A stretch of DNA of 64,000 nucleotides, from the NCBI RefSeq assembly GCF_037975245.1, contig NC_092563.1, positions 13,440,001 through 13,504,000 on the forward strand. The letters are read 5' to 3'. Source of the stretch: Apostichopus japonicus. Taxonomy: Eukaryota > Echinodermata > Holothuroidea > Aspidochirotida > Stichopodidae. A program made the position numbers and the translations under genes. A model generated the notes under the pieces. That model saw only the letters and a program-made list of their open reading frames with translations, was not told the DNA's origin and ran no database searches. Below, piece after piece: positions 1 to 11,630 of the stretch. The first letter of the stretch is position 1, and each line of letters starts with the position of its first letter.

Positions 1-556
1 CTTCTGCATTACTCCCAAGTTCTGGAATGCGCAAACTTTCCAAGTAACCTGTAAGGGATGTTGAATTACCTTCAAGATATTGAACAGGCTCAAAATTAGA
101 CAACTAAATGACTGAATTGGATTAGAGCAAGGAATTTATGGCTAGAAAGGGATTGCAACCAGTGACCCAAAGTCAATGTTCCCCGCATATTCTTGATAGT
201 TAAAGGGAAGGTAGTGTATCTGAACTTACTGATGTAAAACGACAAAGAAAAAAAGTCTAGCTTTTGTGCAGTATGTGGAAGTTGATTTACCAAGTCAGTT
301 TGTAACAGTAATGCCATATGTGTGATATAATGGTGTCACTTGAAGCTGAAATTATTTAAAACCACTCTGTTTTTTTCCCTTCATATAATTTTTTTTATGT
401 ACTGTACTGTATCTGTTTCTGATGAAAATTTCACAATTTAATTAACTTTAAAAAGTCCCATATTTCAGTAATCATAGCAGACGTTTTCAATCAACAAATG
501 CACGACAAAGGACGGTACTTAATTTTGAGCTCGTCTTCCATGTATTTTTTTTACAG

Positions 557-661
557 GCACAAAAATACCAGAAGAAGAACAGAAAGATGTTAATAATCAT
601 CATTTTAACTATCATCTTGATATTCCTGGTCATCCTCCTTGTGATGACAAAGTTCAGGTGA
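557..661 (+). CDS. STX16: Syntaxin-16-like SNARE, last coding exon (partial gene)
   Basis: This is the 3'-terminal coding exon of a tail-anchored t-SNARE; the rest of the gene lies left of the window. It follows a pyrimidine-rich acceptor ending TTTACAG at 556 and reads 34 codons to TGA at 659-661. The peptide has a basic juxtamembrane stretch, YQKKNRKM, then about 20 residues of nearly pure Ile/Leu/Val with one Thr and one Phe, ending TKFR. The YQKKNRKM motif followed by a C-terminal anchor and a very short lumenal tail matches the end of syntaxin-16 as I know the family. Syntaxin-16 is the Qa-SNARE of endosome to trans-Golgi retrograde traffic. The SNARE helix and Habc domain are not in this exon, so the family call rests on a short but distinctive stretch. 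Confidence 0.85.
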   Translation, partial: AQKYQKKNRKMLIIIILTIILIFLVILLVMTKFR

Positions 662-940
662 GCTGAGGAGAGGATGAAGATGGGCCATCTGTGCTCCTGC
701 TACTTCGACATCTCACACCACAGATGACCTCATCAGCCGTTAGTATCTGTCAGTCGATCTGCGGACGTTAAAGCCGCAGGTTTTCATCTGCAACGTTAAT
801 ATCTCAATCCTGCATGAAGTAACAGAACTGCTGTGCAACTTGGTGTCATATGTCACTTGTTGTAACTAATGCTATTAAATGCTGTGTAATCCTCGTTGCA
901 AATCGTGGGCTATAACGAATAAATGAATAATTCCGTCACA
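662..940 (+). promoter_or_regulatory. STX16: Syntaxin-16 3'UTR with poly(A) signal at 918-923
   Basis: Non-coding sequence follows the TGA. The first canonical AATAAA is at 918-923, within AACGAATAAATGAATAA, which fits cleavage about 15-25 bases later. Longer 3'UTR isoforms cannot be excluded because the next 10 kb has no supported gene. Confidence 0.5.
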
Positions 941-3900
941 AACATCAACAGTAAGCCTAACAACACTTTTATGGCAGATGTAGGTAGACGTAGCTTCATT
1001 TGCAAAGAAAAATCAGGATGGAATTTGCTATTGCCACGTACAAGTAAAGATTAATTTCCTGTTGAAGGAGTTTTGAACATTTGCAAATTAACATTGCACT
1101 AAAATTATTTGAGGGAATCTGGTGAAATTGAATTATAATGCGTTGTTTTAGTAACGCAATACAACCAGCTCAATATCTTCAAGGCTAATGGAGCTGGCTC
1201 ACAACCAGAATTTCATTTTCACCATTTTCTGCCCTTTTTTTATCTAGTATTACCTCATATTTTAGAATAAGAGTTCATTCACAGTTGTTGCAGCAAATTT
1301 AATAATTTGTAATAATAATAATAATAATATTTCTATGGCATAGCATTCTGTATGTGGGGATGAATGAAGTAGCATATCACATTTGCCAATATTCACATTT
1401 CAAGTTTATCTTTTTCTGTGAGTTGCATGATATTACATTCCTGAGGAATGATTATATATTTGAAAAGTTTCTTAATTTGAAATATTTCTGTATTTAGTGA
1501 GATAACTGTGTAGCAGCACATACTGGTATCACAAAGTCGCTACTAATTTCAAGGTTCGACTAATACAGTATTAGGAAAGTGAGAAACTTTTCTTCTGGAA
1601 AGAAATGAAGAAAAGTGGCATATATATATTTATATTTTAAGATCAGTAACTGGTGAAAAGGGAGACGAAAAGAATTACATTCCTGTTGTTGTTAATAGAA
1701 TATTTCAAAATGATAGTGTTTACAAATGTTAGTATCTTAAACTATATATGGCCCTAAATTTGGGTAAATATTTGATACCCTGTAAATTGATGTCACATAT
1801 CGATAGAACAAGATAACGCAAGTAGTCAACTTTCTTTTCGAGTGAGTAGAAGAAGTACGTGAAAATTTTGATTATTTGCAATTTTGCTTTTTGTATGTGA
1901 CTAACACTGCTGTCGAAAGTTTATGAGCTACGCAATATGATTTTAAGCCCGAAATGGAATCGTTAATTCCTTCAGTTTACATTCATTTGGTGAAAATACA
2001 TAGTTTAATCTTAGTTTTGATATATTGCCATCTTATTTATTCAGTTCAGGTCAGAGAGAAGTTTCCAGAACTTGGCGATCAAACCCAAACGGTGGCTTTT
2101 AAATATCCTTATATTTTAAATATCCTGAAATATCCTTATGCTATATCCACATGTGAATGTAGATCAGGAGCACATAATCTGCTCCACTTGTTGTTTGTAT
2201 CACCATGTAAATTCAACATCAGTTGTTCTGTTACATTCATGTATAGGTATAGGAGTGTCATCACTTACTGTATTGCATGGCATAGTAACAACATTGATAA
2301 AAATCTATGCTTTTACTTACAAAATACCAACTGTTTTGAAGGAGTACCACCGTTCAGTAGGGACAGCAGTTAATAGCTGCATTATTTGAAACAGTTTGTT
2401 GTTGTTGTTTGTGCAAGAGTGGGACATTTAGTTGGAATTTGGGTATCATTAGTTGGCCTTGTATCATTGGTTTACTGCTACATGTTAAGGTAGATGCATT
2501 AACCTGAAGATAGATTTAGTACACTGTGTTGTAAGGAAGATTGTAGCTGTGATGATTCCAGTGACTATTAAAATAATATAATTTTTGATATTGCAAGTTT
2601 ACACCATTATCCAAAGAAGGGTCAAGCTTTCAGGTGGACCTTATGTTATGCTTTCATGGGCAAGTAGGGAATTCCTTGCTCAATCTCTTAAAGCTAATGA
2701 GGGAGGTTATATTAGGGATAGTGTTCAATGTGATGGTGATAGTGTGTTTGTTCTAATGTTTTTGAATTGCTAGGACACGCATATTCATGACAAAATCTTT
2801 GAGGCTTTGGCCTTAAAAGGAACTGATTTTGCAACATTTCATTCTTTGAAAGTGGAAAACTGTTCCTTGGCAAGTCTGAACTGCTGTAGAAAGTTGCAAT
2901 TGTTTTCCATTAAAGTTGAACTAATTTTTATCCCTGGGTTCTCTCTGCAATTTCATTTCTGTAAATGATAATTGCTGCCAAGGTGACAGTACTGTTGTGA
3001 GAATTTCAGCTGCAAGTGTTTCTTAAAGCATGTCTAATTTATTAAAGTGCAATTATTTTTTGGTCTCAGTGATTTCTTTGCTTGGTATTTATTGTTCTCA
3101 TGATTCTGTTTATGCCTTGTCTCCTTCCATCGTGTTCAGACCCTTTAAAAAGGATACGCTGACTGACCATCAAAATAATTTGTCAAGCGCTCATTTGGCG
3201 TCACAAAGGACGTAACACAGTACTTCACAATGACGAATAGTAAAAGTGTTATTGCCTGTGCGTGTTGATACTTGTGCAGTATGCAGCAATATTTAAGGAT
3301 CGACTCAGATCAGGAGAAACTGGTAGAGTTGTAAACTACATATACGTGGTGGTTGAACCTGATATGCAATATGTAGCAACAGTGATGTGTGTATCGTTAT
3401 GTGTTACTTACATTCTTGTGCAAAGAGATCTAGAAATCAAAAGGATGACAGAAAGAAGTATTTTATTTAGATGGCAGAGAGGTTTTTGATAAGGCAGATA
3501 TCAGTCATAAGAAGTTCTTGTTAGAAGTAACTGGTTTGTAATCAATTTCCGTTTCTTACCAGGTTCACTCAAGGTCATAAAGTTATTTTCTGTACAAACT
3601 CCGTGACAGTTTCATTTTCCTCCAAAATGGTTCTGTTAACTTGTCTTCAGCCTGAACAGAGAGAGTGAGTTTTTACTTAAGACTGACAAAGTTGGATATA
3701 TGCATCTGGTGGGTGGACATTATTGTCTTGGGGGTGATGAACCTAGTTAAGAGCTAATTGTACCATTGTGCTGGAGAAGACATAATGTATTCTAGTTTTT
3801 AATTTTTTTTGTGTACATACTACAGAGTAATGGACAGATACTTGTGTGAGAAGAAAACAGAAAATTGTTACCAGATGAAGTGTATTAAGGTTGTATGTTT

Positions 3901-6420
3901 TTATAAACAATTTTGCAAGGACAAAGTAAATTGTATTGCTCTATTTTATCGTCGGCCTTGCATATTTGTTTTGTCAATTTCCATTGATTAGTACTAAATA
4001 GTGTATGGTATTGTTATTGATACTGGTTCTGTAGAGTTTTCAAAGAAGTCATGAAGGGTAATGAACAGAATAAGATTTCTCTGAGTCATGTTATAACTGA
4101 ATCTCTGTGAGAGGGAAGAGCCATCAGATAGGTCCACTTTGAAACTGTTCATTTGGAGCAAACTACTATGTTTTGGGCTGAACATTCCAAAAAAATATCA
4201 ATCTTATCCTGGCTCAGAATGTGTATAAATCACTTACAACCCCCTCCCCCCCCTCCCCCTCCCTCACACTTAAATCTTCTCTTCCAGTAGCATAAGGCAT
4301 ATTTTGTAGAGTACATACTTTATGACAGTCATGTACGCCACTCACTGATTAATCAGTTTCAAGGTTTAATGTGAAGTCACAAAGAACACTCCTATGATGG
4401 AATGTAATTAATATTTTAAACATTTCTGATTCCTCCCATTCTTTGGACAAAAGACTTAATTAATAGGGGTAGGGTTTTGATTAAGGGTTCTATTGTCTTC
4501 CATCATGATAAATCATATAGACTCATTTGTGACCTCTATCATAAAGCTGTTGGTGCCATCTGCATAAACATGAGAGTTGGTTGGATATGAAAATGAGGAG
4601 GTGAGTGGGGGGGGGGAGGTGATTGGGGAAGGGGTGTGTTGATAGGCGTCAGTTCATAAATATAATGGGTACTCATAGTTTGGGTTTGCAGTTATTGGAG
4701 CATTTTGGAATACCCTCTTTTGGTCACAGTTTGTATCCATAAGCACAAAGTATAGAAGTTTATGAGGGGTAGTTTAGTAAGGAATGAATCACAAGTCTTC
4801 ACACTTTTCAGCAAACAACGTTTCCAAGATAATTTTATTACGTTTCAATTTAATTCACAATATATGTTAAGCAGCTTAACTGTTACATTTAAATTTGAAT
4901 TTAGTGTCACAGATGAGTTGATACCTGATTTGTGTTATGTGATTTTTTTGTGACTAAAGAGTCACACATGCATGTTCACACGTGCACATACAAGCAAGTT
5001 TGACATCGTTTCACCAAATCTTTTCATGTATATGTCATGACATCATCTTAGAAAGAGCCATTCTGTGATGTAAAACTATAGGGTTATGCACTTTTGTTAA
5101 ATCAATTGGTCGCTTTACTCTCAGTTATTCCCCTCTTGAAATATCTTGGACTGAGGAATAATCGATTTTATCAAAAACGATTCAAGTTGATGTACTGAAG
5201 CATAATTTTTGAGTGTAATTGTGCCCTGGGGCATGTGCAATATTTATGTGTATATTACTGTATTACCACTGTATCTGTATTGTCTACTCTTGCTTTCATT
5301 CTTTTGTCTTTATTCTTTTGTAGTAAGTCCACTTATGATTATTAATTTCTTTTAGTATGGAAATTAAACTGCCTTAATTACAAGACATGCTGTCAAAATG
5401 ATCGACTGAATTGTATTTTAATTTTTGCAATGGTGGGAGAGGGAATGGGGGGGGGGGGCACAGGACTGGTGAAAACTGGGAGGTAATCTGCTTTTAACCC
5501 TTAAAGGTTACCATTGATGTCCAAAAGGAAGATAGAGGGAGAAGGAGAGAGGATGGAAATTCATACAAGAATGTCAACAGTTGGTTAATTTCCAAGTGAA
5601 AGATTCATCTAATCTTAAAACCAAACTGTTTTTTTGCAAGTTTAATAATCATATGATGTATTATAATGTTTGTCCTCTGCAAGCATTTAGTCAACTTCCT
5701 GAATCAACAAAGTGCTTTCGCTGCTTTTTTGTCAAATATTTTGCAATTTTGATCATTTCTTGACATATCCCACCTGATATCTAGATTTGGAAAAGTATTT
5801 TATGTCTTGCTCTTTCATGAAATTCATAAGAAAAAAAATTCCCAGTAACAAATTGTGTTATTGTTTTGAAAACAAAATCCTTAATTGCTCCTATATTGTG
5901 TGAGTTGATTCTATCATAAATGCTCTTGTGTTATTAAATTATAGATTTAAGTTATATAATAGAAGATAAATATCTCACTGTTTGAACCTATGACATATTT
6001 CTTTGATGAAATAAGTGTTCTATGATAGTGTTTTAGCATTTTTAGCAAAGTAGAACCTTAAGTTTATGAAATTAGCTTGAATTTACTAGCTTGTGGTCAA
6101 TTGTTTCTGTAACTTTTTTACCCATAGGAGAGTACTTGAGTATAGTGACATAGCTCCTTGTAATCTTCGATTGGTATCTCATTGTTAATTTGAATCCATC
6201 TGACAGTTTACATTCCTTTAAAGATTTAAGCATGCAACCTCTTTTCCAAGCTAGTCATATAGTTTACATTACTAGCCACTTGACACTATAGCAGTGATTT
6301 TAAGTATAACATGTGCTGTCTAACACAATGATAAAATTCAGATTTCAACGAGATCAGTCAGTTTATATCCGTCAGTTATTTTGATAACATTTGAATACTT
6401 GACCCATGAGTTTGAACTAT
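924..6420. other. Intergenic stretch, no gene seen
   Basis: About 5.5 kb of AT-rich sequence. The longest open frame (1954-2373, + strand, 139 codons) is low-complexity and shows no domain I recognise. A short AAT run sits near 1309-1329, C-rich and G-rich simple tracts near 4241-4264 and 4602-4618, and a G-run near 5448-5457. Part of it could be an extended 3'UTR of the syntaxin gene. Confidence 0.5.
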
Positions 6421-6436
6421 GAAGGTTAATTGTATG

Positions 6437-6850
6437 AATTCTATCAAACTCAGCTGAAGACTGGAGTGACCTTACTTGAGTGAACAGTTCAGATTACTTA
6501 AGTGCATGAATGACCTATATTGACTTCTATCAAACTCAGCTGATGACTTGAAGTAACAATTCAGATGACTTGCATGTATGAAGGACCAATGAACAACTTG
6601 TTTAAATCTCAGCTGATGACCTGAGTGACTTGCATTTACAGTTCTGATGACTTGAGAGTGTGTATGGTCCATTGACTTGTATCAAAGTCAGCTGATAACT
6701 CGAGTGGCCATACTTGAGTATACAGTTCACATGACTTGATTGTATGAATGACTAGTGAATTTGTTCCAAATTCATCTGATAACTTTGACTGGTCTGACTT
6801 AACAGGTCAGATGACTTGTGAGTATGAATGACTTGTCTTGAATTGATTGA
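6437..6850. repeat. Degenerate tandem repeat, unit about 80-86 bp
   Basis: The phrase CAAACTCAGCTGATGACTTG and variants recurs near 6441, 6527, 6599, 6678 and 6762. Each copy is followed by a second shared segment (CAGATGACTTG then a TATGAATGAC variant). About five diverged units are visible, with no open frame running through them. This is a decayed minisatellite in the intergenic DNA. Confidence 0.7.
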
Positions 6851-7539
6851 TTACAATGCCTGTTGACTTAAGTGATCCAAGTCATCAGTTCATACGACTC
6901 ACCTAATTGTATCTGATAACTCACCATTACTGTATTTCAATGTTGTGACTGGTGTCTTTAACATCAAACTGTCATCCTGTCTCTCAGAATGTCTTCTTGT
7001 AACTAATGACGTATCCAGAAGTCAGCACAAGTTTCATACTTGGACACAATGACACACTCATAAGGATGGGCATATTATTTATCACTTAAGTTGTCTTTTG
7101 CTGAGCCATCATTTAATAACACTAGTTCATGAGCTTCTGTTAATGTAGAAAATAAAACAATACCCTTAGTAAAATCTTCTCTTTTTTCCTCTGGAGTATT
7201 TGTTTTTTTATTTATTGACTTTGTTCTGACATTTTATTTTCCAGAATAGGGTGAATTATCTAGCTTTTCATGTTAGGTTCTAATTAAAATAGTTAACAAT
7301 GTTTGTGACATTGAAGCAGAAAGAATGAAACTGTCAATAGATATGTAATACTTAAATATACCAATGTTTTTCTCCATTTTTGTGTTCTTGTTCATGTGTA
7401 TACTTAACACTGTTGTTTGTTCTATCAGAAATTATATGATATTTTGTATATCTGATATCTGTAATAGATGGATGGGAAGGGGAAGATGGAAGGTAGAGAC
7501 ATATGGGTAGCTAGAGGCAGGCAGAAACTATTTTCTATA

Positions 7540-7830
7540 AGAAAATTTCTTCGGGGGGGGGGGGGGGGATACAAATATAAGTTTGATGGCAGGCCTTTCA
7601 CCCTCCTCGCACACCACTAGACATGGGAGGAACTGACTACAGAGAAATGATAAATGCAGTGAATCACAAATCCATATATTGCCTGTAACAATTTATGTTG
7701 AAAATGTCAAATTTCACAACATCATGCAGTGTGGAACCACCCCAGTAAAGGGAGGGGTTTCCCCCTCTCCTTTGGGAATGTTTGTATTGGTATGGGGCTT
7801 AGATGCAAAATGGTGCTATCATTTATTTAC
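7540..7830. repeat. G-rich interspersed repeat fragment, hAT-like family
   Basis: A run of about 16 G at 7553-7568 is followed by a GGGAGGGG...CCCCTCTCC block and then TTAGATGCAAAATGGTGCTA near 7800. The last phrase recurs near 49403 (inside a bounded hAT-like element) and near 57075, so this looks like a fragment of the same family. I see no terminal inverted repeat here. Confidence 0.5.
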
Positions 7831-8752
7831 ATCATAATCTACATTTGGGTAGAACAAGTTAAATGTTGCCAGTGTATATGACTTTGCAAGCATGATAAGT
7901 ACACTATTAAGTCGAAAATATGAGAAGTTGAGTCCAAACTTCGATAACAAAACATAAAAATAAGAAACACACTCCCTCAAAACAAAAACACAGAAATTGA
8001 GACGGAATTTGAAATAAGCTGTCAAAATTTTGATATAAAAAGTGCCTTGTTGAAGAAAGAAAATTAAATTGTCAGAAATTAGTCTTCATTTCGAGAAAAT
8101 TACAATTCAAAGTATTTCAAATTTTTACTATCCCGTTTTGGTCACCATAGCATCTACAAAACTACAATTCTGAATTCTGAGGAATACCCGTAAGCCACAA
8201 CACTTTCTGACCCTTATTTATAGCGAGTCCTATGCCCCTCTTTTGACCCCATTACACCAAAGAAGAGACAAGACCAAGCGTAAAAGTATGAGAAAGTAGG
8301 CTTTCACTAGTCTTAAATGATTTACAAATTCTCTTTTCTTGTAAGTAACAGGTCTTGAAAAGCTCATTCTACTTCAGTTAAATATTACATTCCTGCAATT
8401 TGAGAGGCTTTATTTAACTTTCTTTTCTTCTTTAAAGAGTGATTTGCCAGAGCTCTTAATGCGACTCTATGTTTGTATTAATGGATATAGAATTTGGGAG
8501 CAATATGGCGATGTGTAGATGAGTGTGGAGGTCCAACTTTCCTTATTTTCCACAAATACAGACACACTGGACATGAAACAATGAGAAAAATATTATTTTT
8601 GTAAAACTAAAAATGTTTACTTTGAGGAACAAACCTGGGGGGGGGGGGTGCTGTACAGTTGGGGGGTGGGCTTCTATATATTTTATCTAGCAGTATGTGG
8701 AATTTAATTCTCTGAGATGATAAATAATGCTGGCGCAGCAAACCTACAGCAG

Positions 8753-9250
8753 TCGACCATAAGATGACATGTGACTAACTGTGGAGTAACCAAGATAGAA
8801 TAACACGATATCTCAAAAAAATTGACTTTTGGTCGAGATACCAACTTACGCTGATATCTCAGTAAAATTTGTCAAAATGTTGAGTTACCATGTTACACCT
8901 AGCTCGGTATCTCCACAAAATTTTAATGTATGTTGTGATACTACCTTACGCTAACTTGACATCTATATTAGTGTAGATATATCAAATCTGGTGCTCAGGG
9001 CTAAAATGTACATTTTTACCAATTTTTTAGAGATGTCAAAAGTTACCGTAACTCTGTATCTCGACAAAAATCAATTTTTTTGGAGATACTTAGGAGGGTG
9101 TAAAATGGTAACTTGACATTTTGACAAATCTAGTACCGAGATGTCAAGAGCGTAAGTCGGTATATCGACAAAAACTCAAAATGTTGTCGCGATGTCGTGT
9201 TATTCCAATCTGGTAACTCTACATCTCACATGTCACCTTATGACCACCGT
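8753..9250. mobile_element. Foldback/MITE-like element with about 200-bp inverted arms
   Basis: The sequence from about 8753 to 8960 matches the reverse complement of about 9040-9250. Paired landmarks are CATAAGATGACATGTGA (left) against CATAAGGTGACATGTGA (right arm, reverse complement), then AGTAACC/AGTTACC, GAATAACACGATATC/GAATAACACGACATC, and CAACTTACGCT against CGACTTACGCT. About 80 bases separate the arms. No coding potential is visible. I could not identify a clean target-site duplication, so the superfamily is open. Confidence 0.8.
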
Positions 9251-11429
9251 ATAAAACTGTGACTTTGCAAACTGTTGTGTGAGAGATATTTCTGTAATTC
9301 AGAGATCCAGACCCTCCGAAGCAGTATAAGTGTTTGTTTATTTGGTTGCATTCATGTGTCCCACGCGCAATATCCAGATCGAACGGTCTTTTCTCAGCGA
9401 AAATAATCTTGGAAAATATTCTGCCCTGGATGGTTTGTCATGGACATTGAACAGGTATTATGTCCACATTTGTGTAGCAGTAAACGAAATTCATCTTTGG
9501 TCGCTGAAGTATATCAAAAATGAGAAATTGAATGATTGTGTTATGATGGTTTATTTGTACAGCGTGGGTATTGGTTGTGCGAAAATACTGTTCTTTCACT
9601 GAACACATTGTAAGACCAGACAAACTGACTTTATGTCAGTCTAGTCAGGGATGCGTACCACCGCATGAATGTCAGTTACCAACGTTAGGCTATTTCATAA
9701 TTAATTGCAATGAAGTATGTTGCAGCCCACATGATAACCAAGGCCAATGACAGGGTTTAGAATTGTCCAAGCATAGGGTATTTTAGGCTAATGACAGTTC
9801 AGGTGCTCCCAACATAGACCTATGCCACACAATTCCAGAGCATAGGCCTATAATATAAAAGAAAATACACAAAGATTGCATGGCCTAGGTCAGCGTTGGA
9901 CCAGCCTAAGTGCAAAAACCTCAAATATATCATTAGCATTAGCTTCACCATTGTGAGCATTGCAGTACATTTGCTAATATTGCTAATTAATAAGAATCAG
10001 AGATGAGCGATGAGAGATTAAAAAAGTGATTAGCCTACTTTTAAAGCAAACTTGTGTTATAATAAACACAGCAATCAACATTCATTAATCATATTTAGGA
10101 AAGTAAATACTGCTGAACCAGATTTGATCAGCCAAATAATAGCCATGCTCATTACATAATGTAGTTTAGTTTAGTTAAGTAGATAAAGAAAGTATCAGGA
10201 AGGACAATCAACTCCAAATCAAGGACTCTGTGGGAGAGAAAAAAACCCAAAGACACAAAGAATCAGACCCAATTTCAAAGCTTAAAGTGCTTGTCCAAAG
10301 CATTCTTAAACCCATTCACACTACTTGCAAGTACAACCTTCTCAGGCAAACCGTTCCATTCATTCACAACCCTATTAGAAAAATTTCGGATGAATACATT
10401 ATGCCTGCAGTATGCTAAAAGTTTAGGCATCAGATATCGAATAGATCAATCGATTTTGTGTTGTACATCATACCTTTTCTGACATGATCACATTGTCATA
10501 ATAATATATACCTATATATCATCACATTGTGGACTGTGGCACCATTTGAATTTAGCATCTACAGCATCAACATTGTCAATGGGATAACAAGGTTAAACTT
10601 CACTTAGAGTTATTGAACATTAAATCTTGTGATCTTTCAGGAAGCACTTGTTATTAATAGTATACTTTAACGTTATGTTAGAGCAAGCACAAGTTATGTT
10701 TATTACTTTAGAAAAAAAAATTCTGTACATTTACTGCAAGTAATAGTGCGATAGAAACCATTGATAACAAAATCAATCTCTAAGGGTTAGTGATTTACAC
10801 TGTACAGTAATGTTATCACAATAAAGTGAGTGATAGCATCTTGGTGATTAAGCTGATATTACCTTTGGATGTCTCCACAAATCATTAAGTTACAGAAACT
10901 ATTTTTTTTTTTAAAACATGCAAAACAAAGTATATACAGTATCATATTTCAAGAATGTGAATGTTAATGTGAATGATAAGATTACAGAGAAAAGAAAAGT
11001 CATGTTCTTTCTTGTTGACATGTGAGGAAAGTTAAAGCCTAATGCAAATGTTGACATGCAGGGCAAAGTTTTAATGGTTGTGTGGTTGGCTGTGACCAAA
11101 ATCAGCTTTAGAGGTTTGGTGTAAACTGCTTGTTTACATCAAATTCATATTGCATTGTAACAAAATATACATCCAGAAAGGTAAAATTATAAATTGGTAT
11201 CACCCAGTGTTCTATGCACCAATCCTGCACATCCCTCCTACAATGTACATATTACTCATGGTTAGTTTGCTACATGTTTTCTTACAGGCAAACCAATTTG
11301 TCATCCAAGGGACCCTTCCCCCCTCCCCACCCACAGCAAAAAAGATGCCTAAACATTTGGCCCTGAATGTCAATATACAGAATTGCAGTTCAATGAAAAG
11401 TAACTTTTAAATGTCATTTTCCTTTTCAG
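9251..11429. other. Region upstream of CPSF1, no gene seen
   Basis: No convincing open frame or repeat stands out; the 90-codon frame at 9330-9602 matches nothing I recognise. The CPSF1 promoter and any 5' non-coding exon should lie here or further left, but there is no clear TATA box or CpG-rich stretch to place them. Confidence 0.4.
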
Positions 11430-11486
11430 CTAGTTTTGTCTTTACTGTGATTTTCTGCTTACATCAGCCATTGTGCCTTGACGACC
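11421..11486 (+). promoter_or_regulatory. CPSF1: Possible CPSF1 5'UTR exon start (splice acceptor)
   Basis: CCTTTTCAG at 11421-11429 is a good 3' splice site 57 bases upstream of the start codon. The first coding exon may therefore begin with about 57 bases of 5'UTR joined to an unseen upstream non-coding exon. The start context is GACGACCATGT. Confidence 0.35.
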
Positions 11487-11630
11487 ATGTATGCATTCTA
11501 TAGACAAGTCAAGCCTCCCACAGGTGTTGAAAATGCTATCTATTGCAACTTCATCTCAAAGGATGAAAAGAACTTGATAGTTACTAAGGCAACAGAACTT
11601 ACTGTGTACAGGATACTGAGAAATCCAGAG
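11487..11630 (+). CDS. CPSF1: CPSF1 exon 1 (start codon)
   Basis: Residues 1-48. The ATG at 11487 opens [13 protein letters not shown], which matches the conserved CPSF160 N-terminus. The exon ends in phase 0 at a GTAAGT donor. Intron 1 (716 bases) shows no feature. Confidence 0.95.

Noticed and set aside
1954-2373. 139-codon open frame in the intergenic region
   Set aside because: AT-rich low-information translation, no domain, no splice context, and no related sequence in the window.
9330-9602. 90-codon open frame upstream of CPSF1
   Set aside because: No family features and no support as a 5' exon; considered as a CPSF1 upstream exon but its protein does not extend the known N-terminus.
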